This document shows, piece after piece, positions 1 through 11,439 of a DNA stretch of 64,000 bases. The position numbers were made by a program, and so were the translations under genes. This DNA is from Lamellibrachia satsuma (lineage: Eukaryota; Annelida; Polychaeta; Sabellida; Siboglinidae): contig BSQZ01000014.1 in assembly GCA_033239005.1 (NCBI GenBank), forward strand, positions 3,795,501-3,859,500, read 5' to 3'. Each line of letters opens with the position of its first letter. Within the stretch, counting starts at the first letter, position 1. The notes below the pieces were generated by a model, which worked only from the letters and a program-made list of their open reading frames with translations, was not told where the DNA came from and ran no database searches.

Positions 1-565
1 GCGTCAATATTTTGGCAAACTGAATGACAGCGTTAGTGAATCACGTTATTAGTTCAGACAGTTAGAACGATGTTGCAGGCTTTTTTGAGGTAAATATCAG
101 CAAGTTGCCATCACAATTTCCACCGGCTTCGACAGCCTACACTACCACAGTAAACGACACGGGACCAATGGGCCTGTCTGAATCGGCATAGTCCAGTGTT
201 GGAAAAAATCATAAAAATAAAAGTTTTCAACAAAGTCGATTCATTTTTGTTTTATTTTGTAGTGAATATGTATGGCTACATTTTTCTAGACACAGGGACA
301 TACAGCCACTCAGTAACTATCTAGTAGCAGGGTGAAAAAAAAAATTTGCTTTCTTTTTTGATGAAATTCCTAAGTAATATCCCTATGATAAGATTATGTG
401 CTGTAGTTTATCATTTTATTATAATAAAGAGTCTTTTAGCAACAAAATAATACCTCAACCACATTTGTGGGATAATTATTAGCAATGTTTTTTTAAAAGT
501 ACCCTTATGAATAACTCCGATTTGTGTACACCGTGGAAATTTATCACTGGTCACACCTAGGGTTA
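1..565. repeat. Dispersed repeat, copy 1
   Basis: About 470 bases here reappear in the same orientation at 31083-31555 with roughly 85-90 percent identity by eye. Shared strings include CAAACTGAATGACAG, CGGCTTCGACAGCCTACACT and TTGTGTACACCGTGGAAATT. No ORF, so a non-autonomous element of unknown class. Confidence 0.75.
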
Positions 566-932
566 AACGGATTTATTTAAAAAAAATTGCACTAGTGGAT
601 GTGTCAGGTTTTGAAAGTCAGCTCTTCACATGTTGCATATACAATAAAGAAACTTCGAGAAAAGGACTCAAGGCAAATTACTTTGGTGGGCAGCATATTT
701 CTCTCTTTCAACAGCGTCACTTCTCAAGAATTCTCACAGGAAAATTACATAGAAATATACACACATACATATAAATTAGAAAGGCATTAATAGAGGTCCA
801 AGCACTTTCTACCCCACACCCCACCCCTTCAACCCTGGTGTCTCCGTCAACAATACACAACATATAATACAAGCACCATAGAAAGGTAGGGACAGGGTGC
901 TATCCCTCTCAACTCAAGGGGAGAATCCTCAC

Positions 933-1030
933 CTGCCATACTCAAGAAGTGTCGACTGCACCCGAGTCTCCTCATCCCGAAGTCTGTGGGCATCATGACG
1001 ACGGTACTTCCGCTGCGGCCGGTAGACAGT
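933..1030 (-). CDS. ccdc93: ccdc93 exon 7 (last one in the window)
   Basis: Codes [12 protein letters not shown] and [12 protein letters not shown] and ends in phase 2 at donor AG|GTGAGG. Acceptor TTCCACAG|ACT. The next exon is not in the remaining 900 bases, so the gene continues beyond the window. Confidence 0.9.
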
Positions 1031-4000
1031 CTGTGGAAAATAGCGCCCTCTGTCACAATCTCCAAAATGTATATTATTCAAATATGTAATTACGCTTATG
1101 ACCTTGTTAATGTAGGGGGTGGGTCTGCACCGAAATCTCATGTTAACATGACACGCCTTAAGAAAAGGCCAGCTTTGTACCTGAATGTCCCAGATAAATT
1201 TGAATGTTTACTTATGGATATATCATTGCATATAAATTAACATCACACATTTATTTTGTCCCATTTCTGGGGGGTTTGCTTACAGCATTCTTGACTTCAA
1301 GCTTAGATTTTATAATTTTCTTGTAAAATTTAAAAGCATCAGTTGCATTTTCTCAAAACTAATACTTACTCATGTATTTCCAATATGGGTTGATTTTTTG
1401 TACAATGATCTACCCCTCACATATTTCACCAGTTGCCCCCCCCATAAAAGACCCCTAAAGACAGACAAATTGTTGCAATTCACTGACCTTGACCTCTGTA
1501 ATGGCATCAGCTGCTTTCTCTTTCATCTCCTGGAAAACTGTGTCCTGCAACGGATAGGGAGCATATCAACAACAACAACAACAAAATACAAATATCTTCA
1601 TACCAAAAATATCTGATGACTAACTGTATCTTACACGTATATCTGATGACTAACTGTATCTTAAACGTATATCTGATGACTAACTGTATCTTACACGTAT
1701 ATCTGATGACTAACTGTATCTTACATGTGTATCCATTCTTGTTCTCTGTGAATCGTGCTGTGTTCACCCATCAGGGTGTGAGTTGATAATAAATAAATCA
1801 GACGGTAAAAACCCGCTCGAAGGTCATAACATAGTTAAAATAAGTTAAATTAAATTACTTAGGATAAATATAAGTGTTCCCAATGCGAGGGAGTTCATGA
1901 TATATTTACAGCGAGACATCAAAAGACCTAACTTGAACAATTTAGCAAATACCAACCTATCCACCAAATTTTTTTACTTTTATGCTACAAGTAAAGATTT
2001 TTTAAATGCTATGAAAAGTATAATATTTAGATGATCAGTATGCTCCATATAGCCCCCTAGGTCATGTATAATATCAACCTAATTTATACAACCCAAGTTA
2101 TTTTCCTCTAAACACCTGATTAGGATTATTAAAATATATCACATCAGTGCATTATTTCTGAATAAAACATTTTGCTTAAATTAAGCATAATTTATAGTAA
2201 GTTTCTTCCAATATTACCACATTCTGTTTACCTCAGGCATGGAATGGAAGCGATCAAACTGTGAGATGGAGTAGCTTCTGATATGGTCCCCCATCTCTTC
2301 TCTGGTCTCAATCGCCCTCTTTACCAGCCACTGCAACGGATGACTCAGATTAAGTGTCGGCGGGAACACTAGGATATGTGATAAAACATCCTCACTGGCC
2401 ATCAAACAACACATCAAGTTGGTCTTTTTGCTGGAATATGCACTGGCACATAATTCCCCATGTGCACGTTGGACAGAATAATCTGTTGACTATTGCCATT
2501 TTGACAGTCACGATACACCACGTGATCACCACAACATTCAGCCAGCTTCCTGAAAAAGCTTTAGTTTACCATGTTACGTTAGTGTAATTTCAATGGATAC
2601 AATTAACCAGCTTGTGCACATTTTTGAATACCTGACGTGGTTGTGGTTCTGGCTGTGATTGTAGGTGTTGATAGGTATGAACAAATTTAATGTACTAGAT
2701 ACGTTTTATATACACTCTTATATATGGATTAGTGTGTCCCGGTATTGCCTTTCAACATATTTAGTGAAACAATTAATTCTTGTGTCCTTGCAACTCAATA
2801 TGGCACAAAACAAATAATTTCTCATAGAAAGCATATTTGGCAGTTAAACACAACGCAAGGCTTATGATTCACATGTACAACTGTCATTGTGTTGCCATGA
2901 CAACGCCAAGACCACATCCTTACTTGCACAATGGGAAAGATGTGTATGAAATCTAGACCCTGGATCTGATGTGGCTCGATTCGGTGGGGACATTTCATAC
3001 GTGGTAGGACAGCCACAATCTTCTCCGTCAGAGCTCTGAAATGTGACATGAATCCACCCTTTATATAAGGGGATGTATCATCTGTACATAGTAACATCAA
3101 GATTAGACTAATACAGTTAGTTTTATTGATAGCACCACTGACAAGAACTTAAAAAAGAGTATCAACGGTGGGGCTCAGTGCTTAGAACGTATATATGTGA
3201 ACAAAGATATGCACAGAACAGCAGCTTTTTATTCATTACTAACAAATTACCAGTCATGTTAGGAAAAGTTAACTATATTTTTAATTGTTTTTGTCATAAT
3301 TTTCCATACACATTATGCACATCTATGACTCAGTGTCAAAAGGTGTGCACAAAGAGGGTGGTATTGACTGTAAATAAAATCTGTTCCAAACACATTGTTT
3401 TCTTGTGGCTTTTGGAGTGTTTTCATAATGACTTCAAAATACAGTGGAGAAGTTACACAAGTTTAGCAGCTCATGCAATACTTTATGGAAAATGTGATTT
3501 GAGCAGTGAAAATCGACCACACAAAAACGGACAAACTCAAAGCAGGTGCCTTCAGCACTCCGAGTCGCACAGTGGGACGATATAAACGTTACCTCTGTCA
3601 CTGAATTGTACGAAGGAAACATGCGTGTAAATCCAACTGTGAAATTTTTTTATTTTGGAGTAATTGGTCGCAAAAGTTCCTAACGTTGGATGTTACTTGT
3701 GCTGTAATGTTTTGCTAAAAAGTTATTACCAAAAACACAGGGGAATCAGACTTTCAACTCACCAGACGCATACCTCTGGTGTTGTGGTCCAACATTACAT
3801 CATGCGGCTATGTTCGATTTTATTGCCGAACGCATGTTTGCTTTTTTAAACTTTGTTGTAAGAAAGCAGTCGAACATCGTAATGAATATATAATTGCAAT
3901 TTAAACAGAAAGATTTTCTACTTTTTACTACATCTGTAGAGTTACTTGACACAACCATGTCATACCTGTTGGCACGGGTTCTTGCAAAGGAAAGTTGTGT

Positions 4001-4211
4001 GACTTCAGAAAGGTAGTTTGTGATTTTCCCAAGAAGTGACGTCCAACATACGAGAGATGTTTAACATGTATTTTTATCAATCCTAATTTCAGTACTACAG
4101 CACTGATCTGCTGTGACCACTGAATACTGCATTCCCAGTGAATATGCAAGAAAATCAATTGCATCACTTCAAGTCAAGATTTCAGCAACAAAAATGTATT
4201 TTATGAATAGG

Positions 4212-4243
<32 letters not shown>

Positions 4244-7200
4244 TCTGAAAGTACGATAATCAGCGAGTAAAATTAGCCATATCATTTTACATTTTGTCGT
4301 CATGGTAACCAGATATCCAAGATGGCCACCATGATGTCAACATTTTTGCAGTTGCTGAACACAGTTGTATGCCAGTGTATATATTTAATGTAAACTACTA
4401 ATGTTGATCATGCTACAGGAGTGTATTATGATATAAAATACAATATAAAATACATTTTGTGGAATATGAGAAAGTGAAAAACAAGTTATTTATCTGTATT
4501 TTAAACATATATGACAGAAGTGTTCATTTGTACATGTGCTAACACATTCATCGCTACTGGACCGATTCCAATCAAACTTTGCGTGTTGACAGATTCACAG
4601 ACACCTTTTTCTTCTAACAAAAATGAAACTATGCATCATCCAGCATTGATAGTACAGTGCGCAACTCATCCTCAGCGTTTACACCATCACATTTTTTATC
4701 ACTGACGTCCAAATAGCCATCAAAAATACTCCTGCTGTCGGTATCCGTTTTGCCTCCGGTTCGGTCGCTAAGTTCGCCAACAACATCGTTGTTTCGATCG
4801 TCAACATCCGACAAAGATTTGTCGCTAAAACTAACAAATAATCCGTCCAAAACATACAGCGGTAAATCGTCAGTTGAAGTAATGCCATCCGCCATTGCGG
4901 TCATAGCAGATTTTGATAATCCATCATAAAAAACGCGAAAATCTCCGTAAAATTATATTGAGTGATAATAAACGATTGTCGCTACCGAATAGCTAATTCA
5001 TTCGCCATAACAACCGTATATATACCAAGTGGCTCCACTTAGTGGATAATTATGATTAAAAGTGATTTAAATGGTGAACATAGCCAATGCCGGTATACCG
5101 GCCTGTCGTACTGTAGCGTCACACAACGCGAGGCTGGTCGTACTGAAATGGTTAAGGGTCTAAAGTTAAATTTGTGACGTTTTCAGACGATTTGTTTGTC
5201 TGAGTTTAGGACAAGGTGTGAAAAGCTCACTTTCATTGTGCTGTTGACCTGGATTGTGCTTTCACAACTTCGTAACTTCAAGTCTCAGATTTTTGTTTCA
5301 ACACAAGAGCATGTTATAAACTACAGAAAGACAGTGTGCTATGAATTCCAAGCAATATCTGTTGTCTTTTTTACTCGTAGTTTGAGTAAATTATTTCGTT
5401 TAGACATCACGATTTCGTCGTCGAGTAGGACGATTGTAGATGATGAGACAATTTCAGCAGACTGCATCTCAGGCCAAAAACAAGTGTTGAACGTCGTATT
5501 TACAACACTGCCACTGGAGTTGTAGAAATAGTGACGTTTCACATAAGGAAGGTGATGACGCCTAGGTTTTCCTGGTCTCTTCAAACTTGTGCAATTTTTT
5601 AATAAATTTTATGTACAATGAATATTTTTGATCTTGATTAATTGATTTTTAGTTCCATTTTTAGATTTAGTTGTATGATTTTTTTGTCTTATAGGCACTC
5701 TTGTCACCATGACCCGGAAACGCCCTGAGCGTATTCCAAGAGCCTGGAGACCAGTTCAAGAGAATTGAAGAAGATGACTACAAATGCAGAGTTGTTGTTT
5801 TGACTTGCATTGATAGATAGACGTGTGTAGCGAATACATAGACGTGTGTAACGATGTAACATGTGAAAAGCCAGGAGATGGCCTTCACGGTCGGCTGGGC
5901 TATATATAATAAATCTGAATTAATGTTCTCAATGAAAATATTGTTACTAAATTCTGGTTATTTTTGCTTTGGTTTTTTTTTTCATGGGGATGGGATGCAG
6001 CAATATGACTAAGGTTTTTTATTTTGCTTGTGATTCTGGATTTTTCATGGATTTATTGACTCGCCTGAGGGTTTTGCATTGTATTAGCAATGAATTACTT
6101 TAAAGAAGAAGACAATGATTGTTAGTGAAATGTTGAACTTATGACATTCAGCATCTATTTAGCAAAGTCCTGGTCTATAAATACTAATTCTGATCTATTT
6201 AGCACAAATTTAGTCCACAAGGACATCAAGAGTCATCATTACAGTTAAGAAGTGTGTTTTGCAACTGACTTCAGCTTGACATTTTAAGACTTGCATTAAA
6301 TGTTCATTTATTCAAGAAATAGGCAAATATGTACACTTTGTTGAAATAGTTATGTTCGACATAACTTGTTGCCTTTGTTTGTTTGTTTTAGCTAAAAATA
6401 CACTTGGGACATCAAACATTATTACACATTTTGCTTATATCATTTGTTTTCAATAAATAATAGCTTTCTGATTTAGTGTTATTTGTAAAAAAATTCAAGA
6501 TTGGTTGTATGTCGAACATCACCCATTACAACAAACAACGCTTAGTATGCCTTTTTATGGGACACAGAAGGAAAATATTCACAGGGAACTAGTTATGGAG
6601 ACCACAACTTACAAATTAAGTTGTTTTTAGCAGTTCAGTGCATTACATACTGGCAACAATTATTTTCATTTTAATATTTCTCAAAAACTAAATGAAGTAT
6701 TGTCTCCTCCTTTCACAAGATCATACCTTCCCATGTGTCCACTTTAAAAATGCATTCCTTTCCCTGATATCTTAAACCTTTATTTTCAACAACATTGTCC
6801 TCTTTTTATGCACACCTTTTTGGCACTGAGTCATAAAAAATTCAATGACATTTTAAATCTCTAACATATGAACAATTTGCTACATGAATCCATCCTATTT
6901 GTAGTGCGTCATGTAAACTTACATCTTCTGGCCAATGGTGGAGTTTTCTTGGAAGAGAAGGTCGACATCGATGTCTACACTGCAAGTACTGATGCACCAG
7001 GTCATGCCTCCAACAATCTGAAATAACAGCCAAATTAAGCAATTAAATAATGCTGGAAAAATTTCATTACAGATATAGTACAAAAGATTCTTCATTTAGC
7101 TTGACAGATACATAAATTTAAACCCAGTACCAGCAAAAATATATAACAGCCATGTCCAAAGTTACTACGCCACATTTGGTTGAACAAAAACATTATCATA

Positions 7201-10077
7201 AATTCCATGTAAAAACGTTCATCAAGTTGGTAGGAAATAATGAAGTAATGATTTTCTTCTCAATAGCTGTTATTAGTAGAAAAATCTTTACTTCATTATT
7301 AATTTATCAACTTCTGTTAGGTAAGTTTTTAACAACTTGTTGAATGTTTTGTGCAAATGTATCACAGTAGATCTTGATGTAATCAGTTCCATAACATGCT
7401 AGAGAACTTATGGCAGGTTGGGCCATTTTATAATCCATTCTTGCAGTCCTTTTTTACAAGCAAGTAAATGTTTCGTTACTGTACACTGGTAACTATAAAA
7501 CCAGTTGCCACTCAGCACAAATGAACACATTCACACTTTAAACAGAGACAAAATATTTATCTTGGTTTAGACAGTCTTATCAGTCAGGGTTTAGGCAGAG
7601 TAGGGTAGGTTGCAAAAATAAAACACTTTTGTATGGCCTAATCATTGTAACTAGATGTAAAGATACTATAAACCCCAAATCATGACATAGTTCAACAGAA
7701 GGTAATTGGAACCATGTTCATCCAATAGCATTTCTGATGGAGCTTTCAAAAATGGCTGGATGCATAAAAAATGTCAACTGTACAACTAATATCTAGTTGT
7801 CACCTTGTCGAATGGAGACAGTCCCTTTATCCTGGCACGGAAGTAACCAGCCGTCAGTAGGAGCTCAATGATCTGTTCCAACTTGACGCCCTGTTCTTCA
7901 TCTTCACGAACATCAAACTACCAGAAACCGACAAAGGAATAAGAAAATATTTAACATCAGACAGTTTTCATTCTCACAGAGGACAATAAATGAATGAAAG
8001 TTAATGGCGATCATTTACTTTCTGACCTAACCATGAAAATGACCACCTAGAGCCGCCAAACGTCTCATATATTTACCACACATATATGTTCCATAACCAA
8101 AAAGTTACTCAATCTTGCTCCCATATAACGATTAATATTTACAAAACTAAAACAAAAAATCGCCTCTCCTACGCCTAACTCCATGGCTACCGTAAATTTG
8201 ACGCTTATGCCGAGGTGCCGTTGAGCTTCACAAAAACTCCCTACAGTGTCGTTATTGTATTTATAACCACTAACACGGTGATGGTAGCATTTTCTGTATC
8301 AGAATATTGCATTAATACATATTTTCAGAATAACACGAATGTCTACATGCACGCACACACAATTATTAACAATTTCTGTCATAGAAACAACATCATGTGG
8401 AGTTGCTGTGAATATTGCGATGATACCTCAGCAGAAGTGTAGAATTCATGGTAACCGTGGAGCTTGGCATAGATTTTTTGTCTTAGTTTTTTGTACATTT
8501 TTATCATTATAGGGAAGAATAACTTCTTGACCATTTGACATGTGCATATGTATGGTAGATATATGAGGATAATTTTGTCGGCTCTAGGTGGTCATTTTCA
8601 TGGTTAGGTCAGAAAGTAAGGTCGCCTAATTAGTTATTCTTCTTCAACGACCACCTTCATTTGGTTGAAGATTTTGTAATTTTGGGCTTAATCTTTGGCA
8701 GCAGGAAAGAGAGAAAATGTAGTAGTGCGATTTAGTGGTGTAAGGCAATGTAGAAAGGGAGGGAAGGGGATGGGAGAGGTGTTTATAGAATTCAGAGGTG
8801 GCACTTGAGCCTGGACTGAAGAGTCCAGGGTGGTCGCATATACCGCTTCTTGGGGCTGGCTATTCCACTCCGCTATTGTGCGTGGGAAAAATTACATCTT
8901 TCTGTACTGCGTACGGAGGTAGGAAAGGTCATACCCAATGTCATGGCTCGTCCTAGTGGTTGTTTTTCAGACAGGATAGTGTGGGAAGGTACAGCAAGTT
9001 AATTGAGATGGCTCCTGTGTTATATTTATACAGCATACTGCGACATGCTTTCTTTCTATGGGTTTGGAGGGTTTGCCAGTTTAGTGTGTCTAGCAAAGAT
9101 TCTACTAAGGAAGTGTGATGGTGTCTGTTGGTGACCCAACGTGCTGCTCTCCTCTGGATTTTCTCGAGGGCAGTCACACCTTTGGTGTGGGGATCCCAGA
9201 CTGAGCTTGTGTATTCCAGGACAGGTCTTACCAGGTATGCTGTTTCTTTGATTTTCTTATTTTGATGTTCCGTCTAAGAAAACCTAGGGTCTTGTTTGCT
9301 GTGTCATTGATGTGAGAGCTCCATGTATTTACAAATGTGATAGTGATGCCTAGGTATTCACTGTGTTAACGTTTGTGATTATTGATTGTGGAAAACAGTA
9401 GCAGAGTGAATTACCAAATGGCTTCATTGTCCACTTGTCATCTGGGGTATTTGGTTTGGATAGCAATTCTGTTAAATATGTGCAAGTTTGGCCCCATATA
9501 AAACGTGATGCAAGCAACATTTTAAAGTCATCACATTCAAAATCCATTAACTGTTTATGGCCATATGATGATATGGATAATGTGAAAATGCATGTCAAAA
9601 TATGACAATGTTAACAAGTCACAAGATCCTATCAACTCCAAGAATCCAGATGTCTAGCCCTAGCCTAGGCTAGGGCTAGGGATAGGCCGAAACCAAACGT
9701 AAACATTTCCCAAATGTACTTATATTCACTAAAATAAATCATTCACGCAAGAATGGCCATACTCAGTAAACTTACTTTAGACGTTTAGTAGTTTAGAAGT
9801 TATGTTCCTATCTATCAATTCTATGCCATGGCTATGCTAGATCGAAACCAGACAACACCCACTATGTCTGACTATCACTGACACGGTCTTATTTATACTG
9901 TTCATCGCTGTCGATTTTATACGCGCAAAAGAAATATCAAATTCAAGAGAATTTGTGCATGAAACTACCTCATAACATTACCTCAACTTCGTTGCCATCA
10001 GCATCATAAACCGGCCCGGCTGTCACTGAACTACCTTGATGTCTTCCCGCAAAAATCGCACCACCACTCGCTGCCAT
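933..10077 (-). CDS. ccdc93: CCDC93 homologue, N-terminal part (seven exons, continues beyond left edge)
   Basis: CCDC93 is a subunit of the CCC complex (COMMD proteins, CCDC22, CCDC93), which works with WASH and Retriever in endosomal cargo recycling. Seven coding exons read in order on the minus strand: 10077-9982, 7917-7804, 7017-6923, 3035-2924, 2330-2232, 1544-1488 and 1030-933. All are bounded by AG/GT and all phases agree (0,0,2,0,0,0, then phase 2 out of the window). The translation (about 223 residues) follows the vertebrate protein closely: [54 protein letters not shown] and STLLEYG. This is the N-terminal calponin-homology-like (NN-CH) region; the coiled coils lie off the left edge. 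The start is the first in-frame ATG (MAASGG). Introns hold a MITE, LINE pieces and a possible piggyBac fragment. No defect is seen. Confidence 0.95.
1488..1544 (-). CDS. ccdc93: ccdc93 exon 6
   Basis: 19 codons in phase 0, [19 protein letters not shown]. They fill the gap between the neighbouring exons where vertebrate CCDC93 has a similar KEKAIK stretch. Acceptor TTGCAG|GAC; the donor AAG|GTCAGT is weaker than the others. Confidence 0.75.
1608..1735. repeat. 30-bp minisatellite in ccdc93 intron
   Basis: About 4.3 copies of ATCTGATGACTAACTGTATC plus ten more bases, immediately upstream (minus sense) of ccdc93 exon 6. Confidence 0.9.
2232..2330 (-). CDS. ccdc93: ccdc93 exon 5
   Basis: 33 codons in phase 0: [18 protein letters not shown], then SYSISQF. 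Acceptor TTGCAG|TGG, donor GAG|GTAAAC. Confidence 0.95.
2924..3035 (-). CDS. ccdc93: ccdc93 exon 4
   Basis: Begins with one base completing an Ile codon, then [17 protein letters not shown] and [16 protein letters not shown]. Acceptor TTTCAG|A, donor CAA|GTAAGG. Confidence 0.95.
4201..4245. repeat. (TA)n microsatellite
   Basis: About 13 TA dinucleotides in a ccdc93 intron. Confidence 0.9.
4629..5155 (-). mobile_element. Possible piggyBac-type element end
   Basis: A minus-strand ORF (4904-4629, true ATG, 91 residues) is very acidic ([29 protein letters not shown]), like piggyBac transposase N-termini. About 250 bases upstream is TTAA (5152-5155), followed inward by two direct copies of CAGTACGAC (5145-5137, 5113-5105). 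No transposase core is seen, so the call is tentative. It lies in a ccdc93 intron. Confidence 0.3.
5160..6840. other. ccdc93 intron sequence, nothing recognised
   Basis: AT-rich. The 109- and 81-residue ORFs near 5.2-5.6 kb overlap on opposite strands and resemble no family I know. No exon-like segment fits the ccdc93 phase here. Confidence 0.5.
6923..7017 (-). CDS. ccdc93: ccdc93 exon 3
   Basis: Reads [12 protein letters not shown] through NSTIGQK in phase 0 and ends in phase 2 at donor AT|GTAAGT. Nearly identical to the vertebrate segment. Confidence 0.95.
7804..7917 (-). CDS. ccdc93: ccdc93 exon 2
   Basis: 38 codons, phase 0 at both ends, with acceptor GGTAG|TTT and donor AAG|GTGACA. It contains REDEEQ and [16 protein letters not shown], the best conserved stretch of the CCDC93 N-terminus. 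Confidence 0.95.
8015..8619. mobile_element. MITE with long terminal inverted repeats
   Basis: The left end TTACTTTCTGACCTAACCAT, continuing for about 41 bases to GAGCCG, is repeated inverted at 8579-8619. Weaker inverted similarity continues inward for another 80 or so bases. No transposase ORF. It sits in the first ccdc93 intron. Confidence 0.85.
8820..9365 (-). mobile_element. LINE reverse transcriptase C-terminal fragment
   Basis: The minus strand reads a post-RT LINE C-terminus: [15 protein letters not shown], then [19 protein letters not shown] and [13 protein letters not shown], with stops later. Truncated and dead. Confidence 0.75.
9380..9490 (+). mobile_element. CR1-like LINE 3' end, short copy
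   Basis: Contains TTGTCCACTTGTCATCTGG and a GCAATTCTGTTAAATAT end, matching the 3' end of the longer LINE at 19382-19480. Confidence 0.6.
9654..9679. repeat. Perfect 26-base palindrome
   Basis: Built from CTAGCCCTAGCCT and its exact reverse complement, no spacer; in ccdc93 intron 1. Confidence 0.95.
9982..10077 (-). CDS. ccdc93: ccdc93 exon 1 (start codon)
   Basis: Codes 32 residues beginning [11 protein letters not shown] and ends in phase 0 at donor GAG|GTAATG. The frame is open upstream of the ATG without another Met. A CRE-like TGACGTCA lies about 40 bases upstream, in the probable 5' UTR or promoter. Confidence 0.85.
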
Positions 10078-10274
10078 TGCCGATTGCGTTCCAGGGCCGA
10101 TTACGCACAAAGTGATGACGTCATCGGCACAGGAAATCGTCTGCTCCGCGCCTTCCAATAAAATTATGTTTAATCAAATAGTTTAACTACACCGATTCCT
10201 ACAAATACCCAGTTATGAATTCATAATGAATGTTAACTTAAATGGCATTCGTGTCTTAGTTTGAATTTCTAGTT

Positions 10275-10290
10275 GGCTCTGAAAAGAGCC
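10275..10290 (-). terminator. Histone 3' stem-loop of the minus-strand H2A
   Basis: GGCTCTTTTCAGAGCC on the minus strand, the perfect metazoan replication-dependent histone stem-loop (6-bp stem, TTTC-type loop), 28 bases after the H2A stop. It directs SLBP/U7-dependent 3' processing. Confidence 0.97.
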
Positions 10291-10317
10291 GTTTTGTTCT
10301 TGCGCTGGCGAAGCGGT

Positions 10318-10701
10318 TTAGTTTGACTTCTGATGCGCATGCGACTTCTTTGGAAGAAGCACAGTTTGGATATTGGGAAGAACGCCGCCCTGAGCAACAG
10401 TTACGCCCGACAGCAACCTGTTGAGCTCTTCGTCATTGCGGATAGCCAACTGCAAGTGTCGGGGGATGATCCTCGATTTCTTGTTGTCCCTGGCCGCGTT
10501 GCCCGCCAACTCGAGCACTTCAGCAGCCAAATATTCCATGACAGCCGCCAAGTAGACCGAAGCTCCGGCGCCGACCCGTTCAGCGTAGTTGCCTTTCTTC
10601 AGGTGTCTGTGGATGCGACCGACTGGGAATTGGAGTCCTGCCCGCGAGGAACGGGTTTTTGCCTTTTGGCGAGTTTTGCCACCTTTTCCACGCCCAGTCA
10701 T
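10318..10701 (-). CDS. H2A: Histone H2A, divergent copy
   Basis: Core histone H2A, partner of H2B in the nucleosome. Intronless, 127 residues from MTGRGKGGK to the end. The histone fold is complete: [35 protein letters not shown] and the docking domain [17 protein letters not shown]. Acidic-patch residues are present. The C-terminal tail (SHAHQKSN) has no SQ(E/D) motif, so this is not H2A.X. Ser replaces the usual metazoan Thr just after LLPKK. A histone stem-loop follows the stop on the same strand, which means replication-dependent, non-polyadenylated mRNA. It shares a 234-bp divergent promoter with the H2B gene. It differs enough from bulk H2A to be a lineage-specific or germline variant, which is inference. 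Confidence 0.98.
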   Translation of the reverse strand: MTGRGKGGKTRQKAKTRSSRAGLQFPVGRIHRHLKKGNYAERVGAGASVYLAAVMEYLAAEVLELAGNAARDNKKSRIIPRHLQLAIRNDEELNRLLSGVTVAQGGVLPNIQTVLLPKKSHAHQKSN

Positions 10702-10935
10702 GATAACTTACAAAGCCAAACGACACCGAGTTGAATAAAGAATGTTAGTTTTAACTGTAATCATTCTCTTTTATACATAACGAATGTGCCGAAACCAACT
10801 AGGTTTACTGCGCACGCGCATTGTTCGGCACTGTCATGTGACTCTAAAACCAAGCTTAATTTTAATAACTTCTATAAAAAGAAATTTATGAGTACTTGTC
10901 ATAATTTTTTGACTGTCCGTATTGTAGTATTTGGT
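10702..10935. promoter_or_regulatory. Divergent H2A/H2B promoter
   Basis: A TATAAAAG for H2A lies at 10775-10768 (minus) and a TATAAAAA for H2B at 10873-10880. Between them are two inverted GTGCCGAA sites (10786-10793 forward, 10824-10831 reverse). The reverse one is preceded, on the minus strand, by AGTCACATG, forming a composite element at 10824-10843. Confidence 0.8.
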
Positions 10936-11316
10936 ATGGCTCCGAAAACAGCTTCAAAAGGCGCGAAAAAGGCTGCATCAGCAGCAAAGAAGGCGGGTCG
11001 TCCTAGCAGCAAGAACCGCAAACGCAGACGAAGGAGGGAGAGCTTTGGCATTTACATTTACAAAGTCCTCAAACAAGTCCACCCCGACACTAGCATATCG
11101 AGCAAAGCCATGAGCATCATGAATTCCTTCGTCCATGACATATTCGAACGAATTGCCAAGGAGGCGTCCCATCTTGCTCAATACGGCAAGCGAGCTACCA
11201 TAACCAGTCGGGAAATACAGACGGCCGTTCGACTGCTTCTTCCCGGCGAGTTGGCGAAGCATGCTGTAAGCGAAGGGACGAAGGCTGTGACGAAATACAC
11301 CAGCACAACAAGATAA
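10936..11316 (+). CDS. H2B: Histone H2B, divergent copy
   Basis: Core histone H2B, 126 residues, intronless. The basic tail has KKA and RKRRRRR runs. The fold reads [54 protein letters not shown] and [15 protein letters not shown]. The ubiquitinated Lys in AVTKYTS is kept. Unusual changes against canonical H2B: ESF for ESY, DTS for DTG, FVH for FVN, HLAQYG for RLAHYN, and a C-terminus TTR in place of SK. I chose the Met of MAPKTASKG at 10936 because an upstream in-frame extension lies in the promoter and the TATA box is at 10873. A stem-loop follows the stop. Confidence 0.98.
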   Translation: MAPKTASKGAKKAASAAKKAGRPSSKNRKRRRRRESFGIYIYKVLKQVHPDTSISSKAMSIMNSFVHDIFERIAKEASHLAQYGKRATITSREIQTAVRLLLPGELAKHAVSEGTKAVTKYTSTTR

Positions 11317-11343
11317 GTCGACGGTCGGTGAACAAAAACAAAC

Positions 11344-11359
11344 GGCTCTTTTCAGAGCC
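11344..11359 (+). terminator. Histone 3' stem-loop of H2B
   Basis: GGCTCTTTTCAGAGCC, 27 bases after the H2B stop, followed by a purine-rich CAAAAAGAG resembling the U7 histone downstream element. Confidence 0.97.
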
Positions 11360-11439
11360 AACCATCTTTCAAAAAGAGTTAGTGCTATCTATCATTGTTA
11401 GATATTTTTTATTTCTACTTAAGTTAAGGTGATCAAAGT

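Noticed and set aside
599..900. Next ccdc93 exon inside the left 900 bases
   Set aside because: No AG-bounded minus-strand segment gives the expected continuation; 1-565 is a dispersed repeat.
10333..10734. 133-residue plus-strand ORF and similar ORFs over the histones
   Set aside because: Shadow frames of the conserved histone coding sequences.
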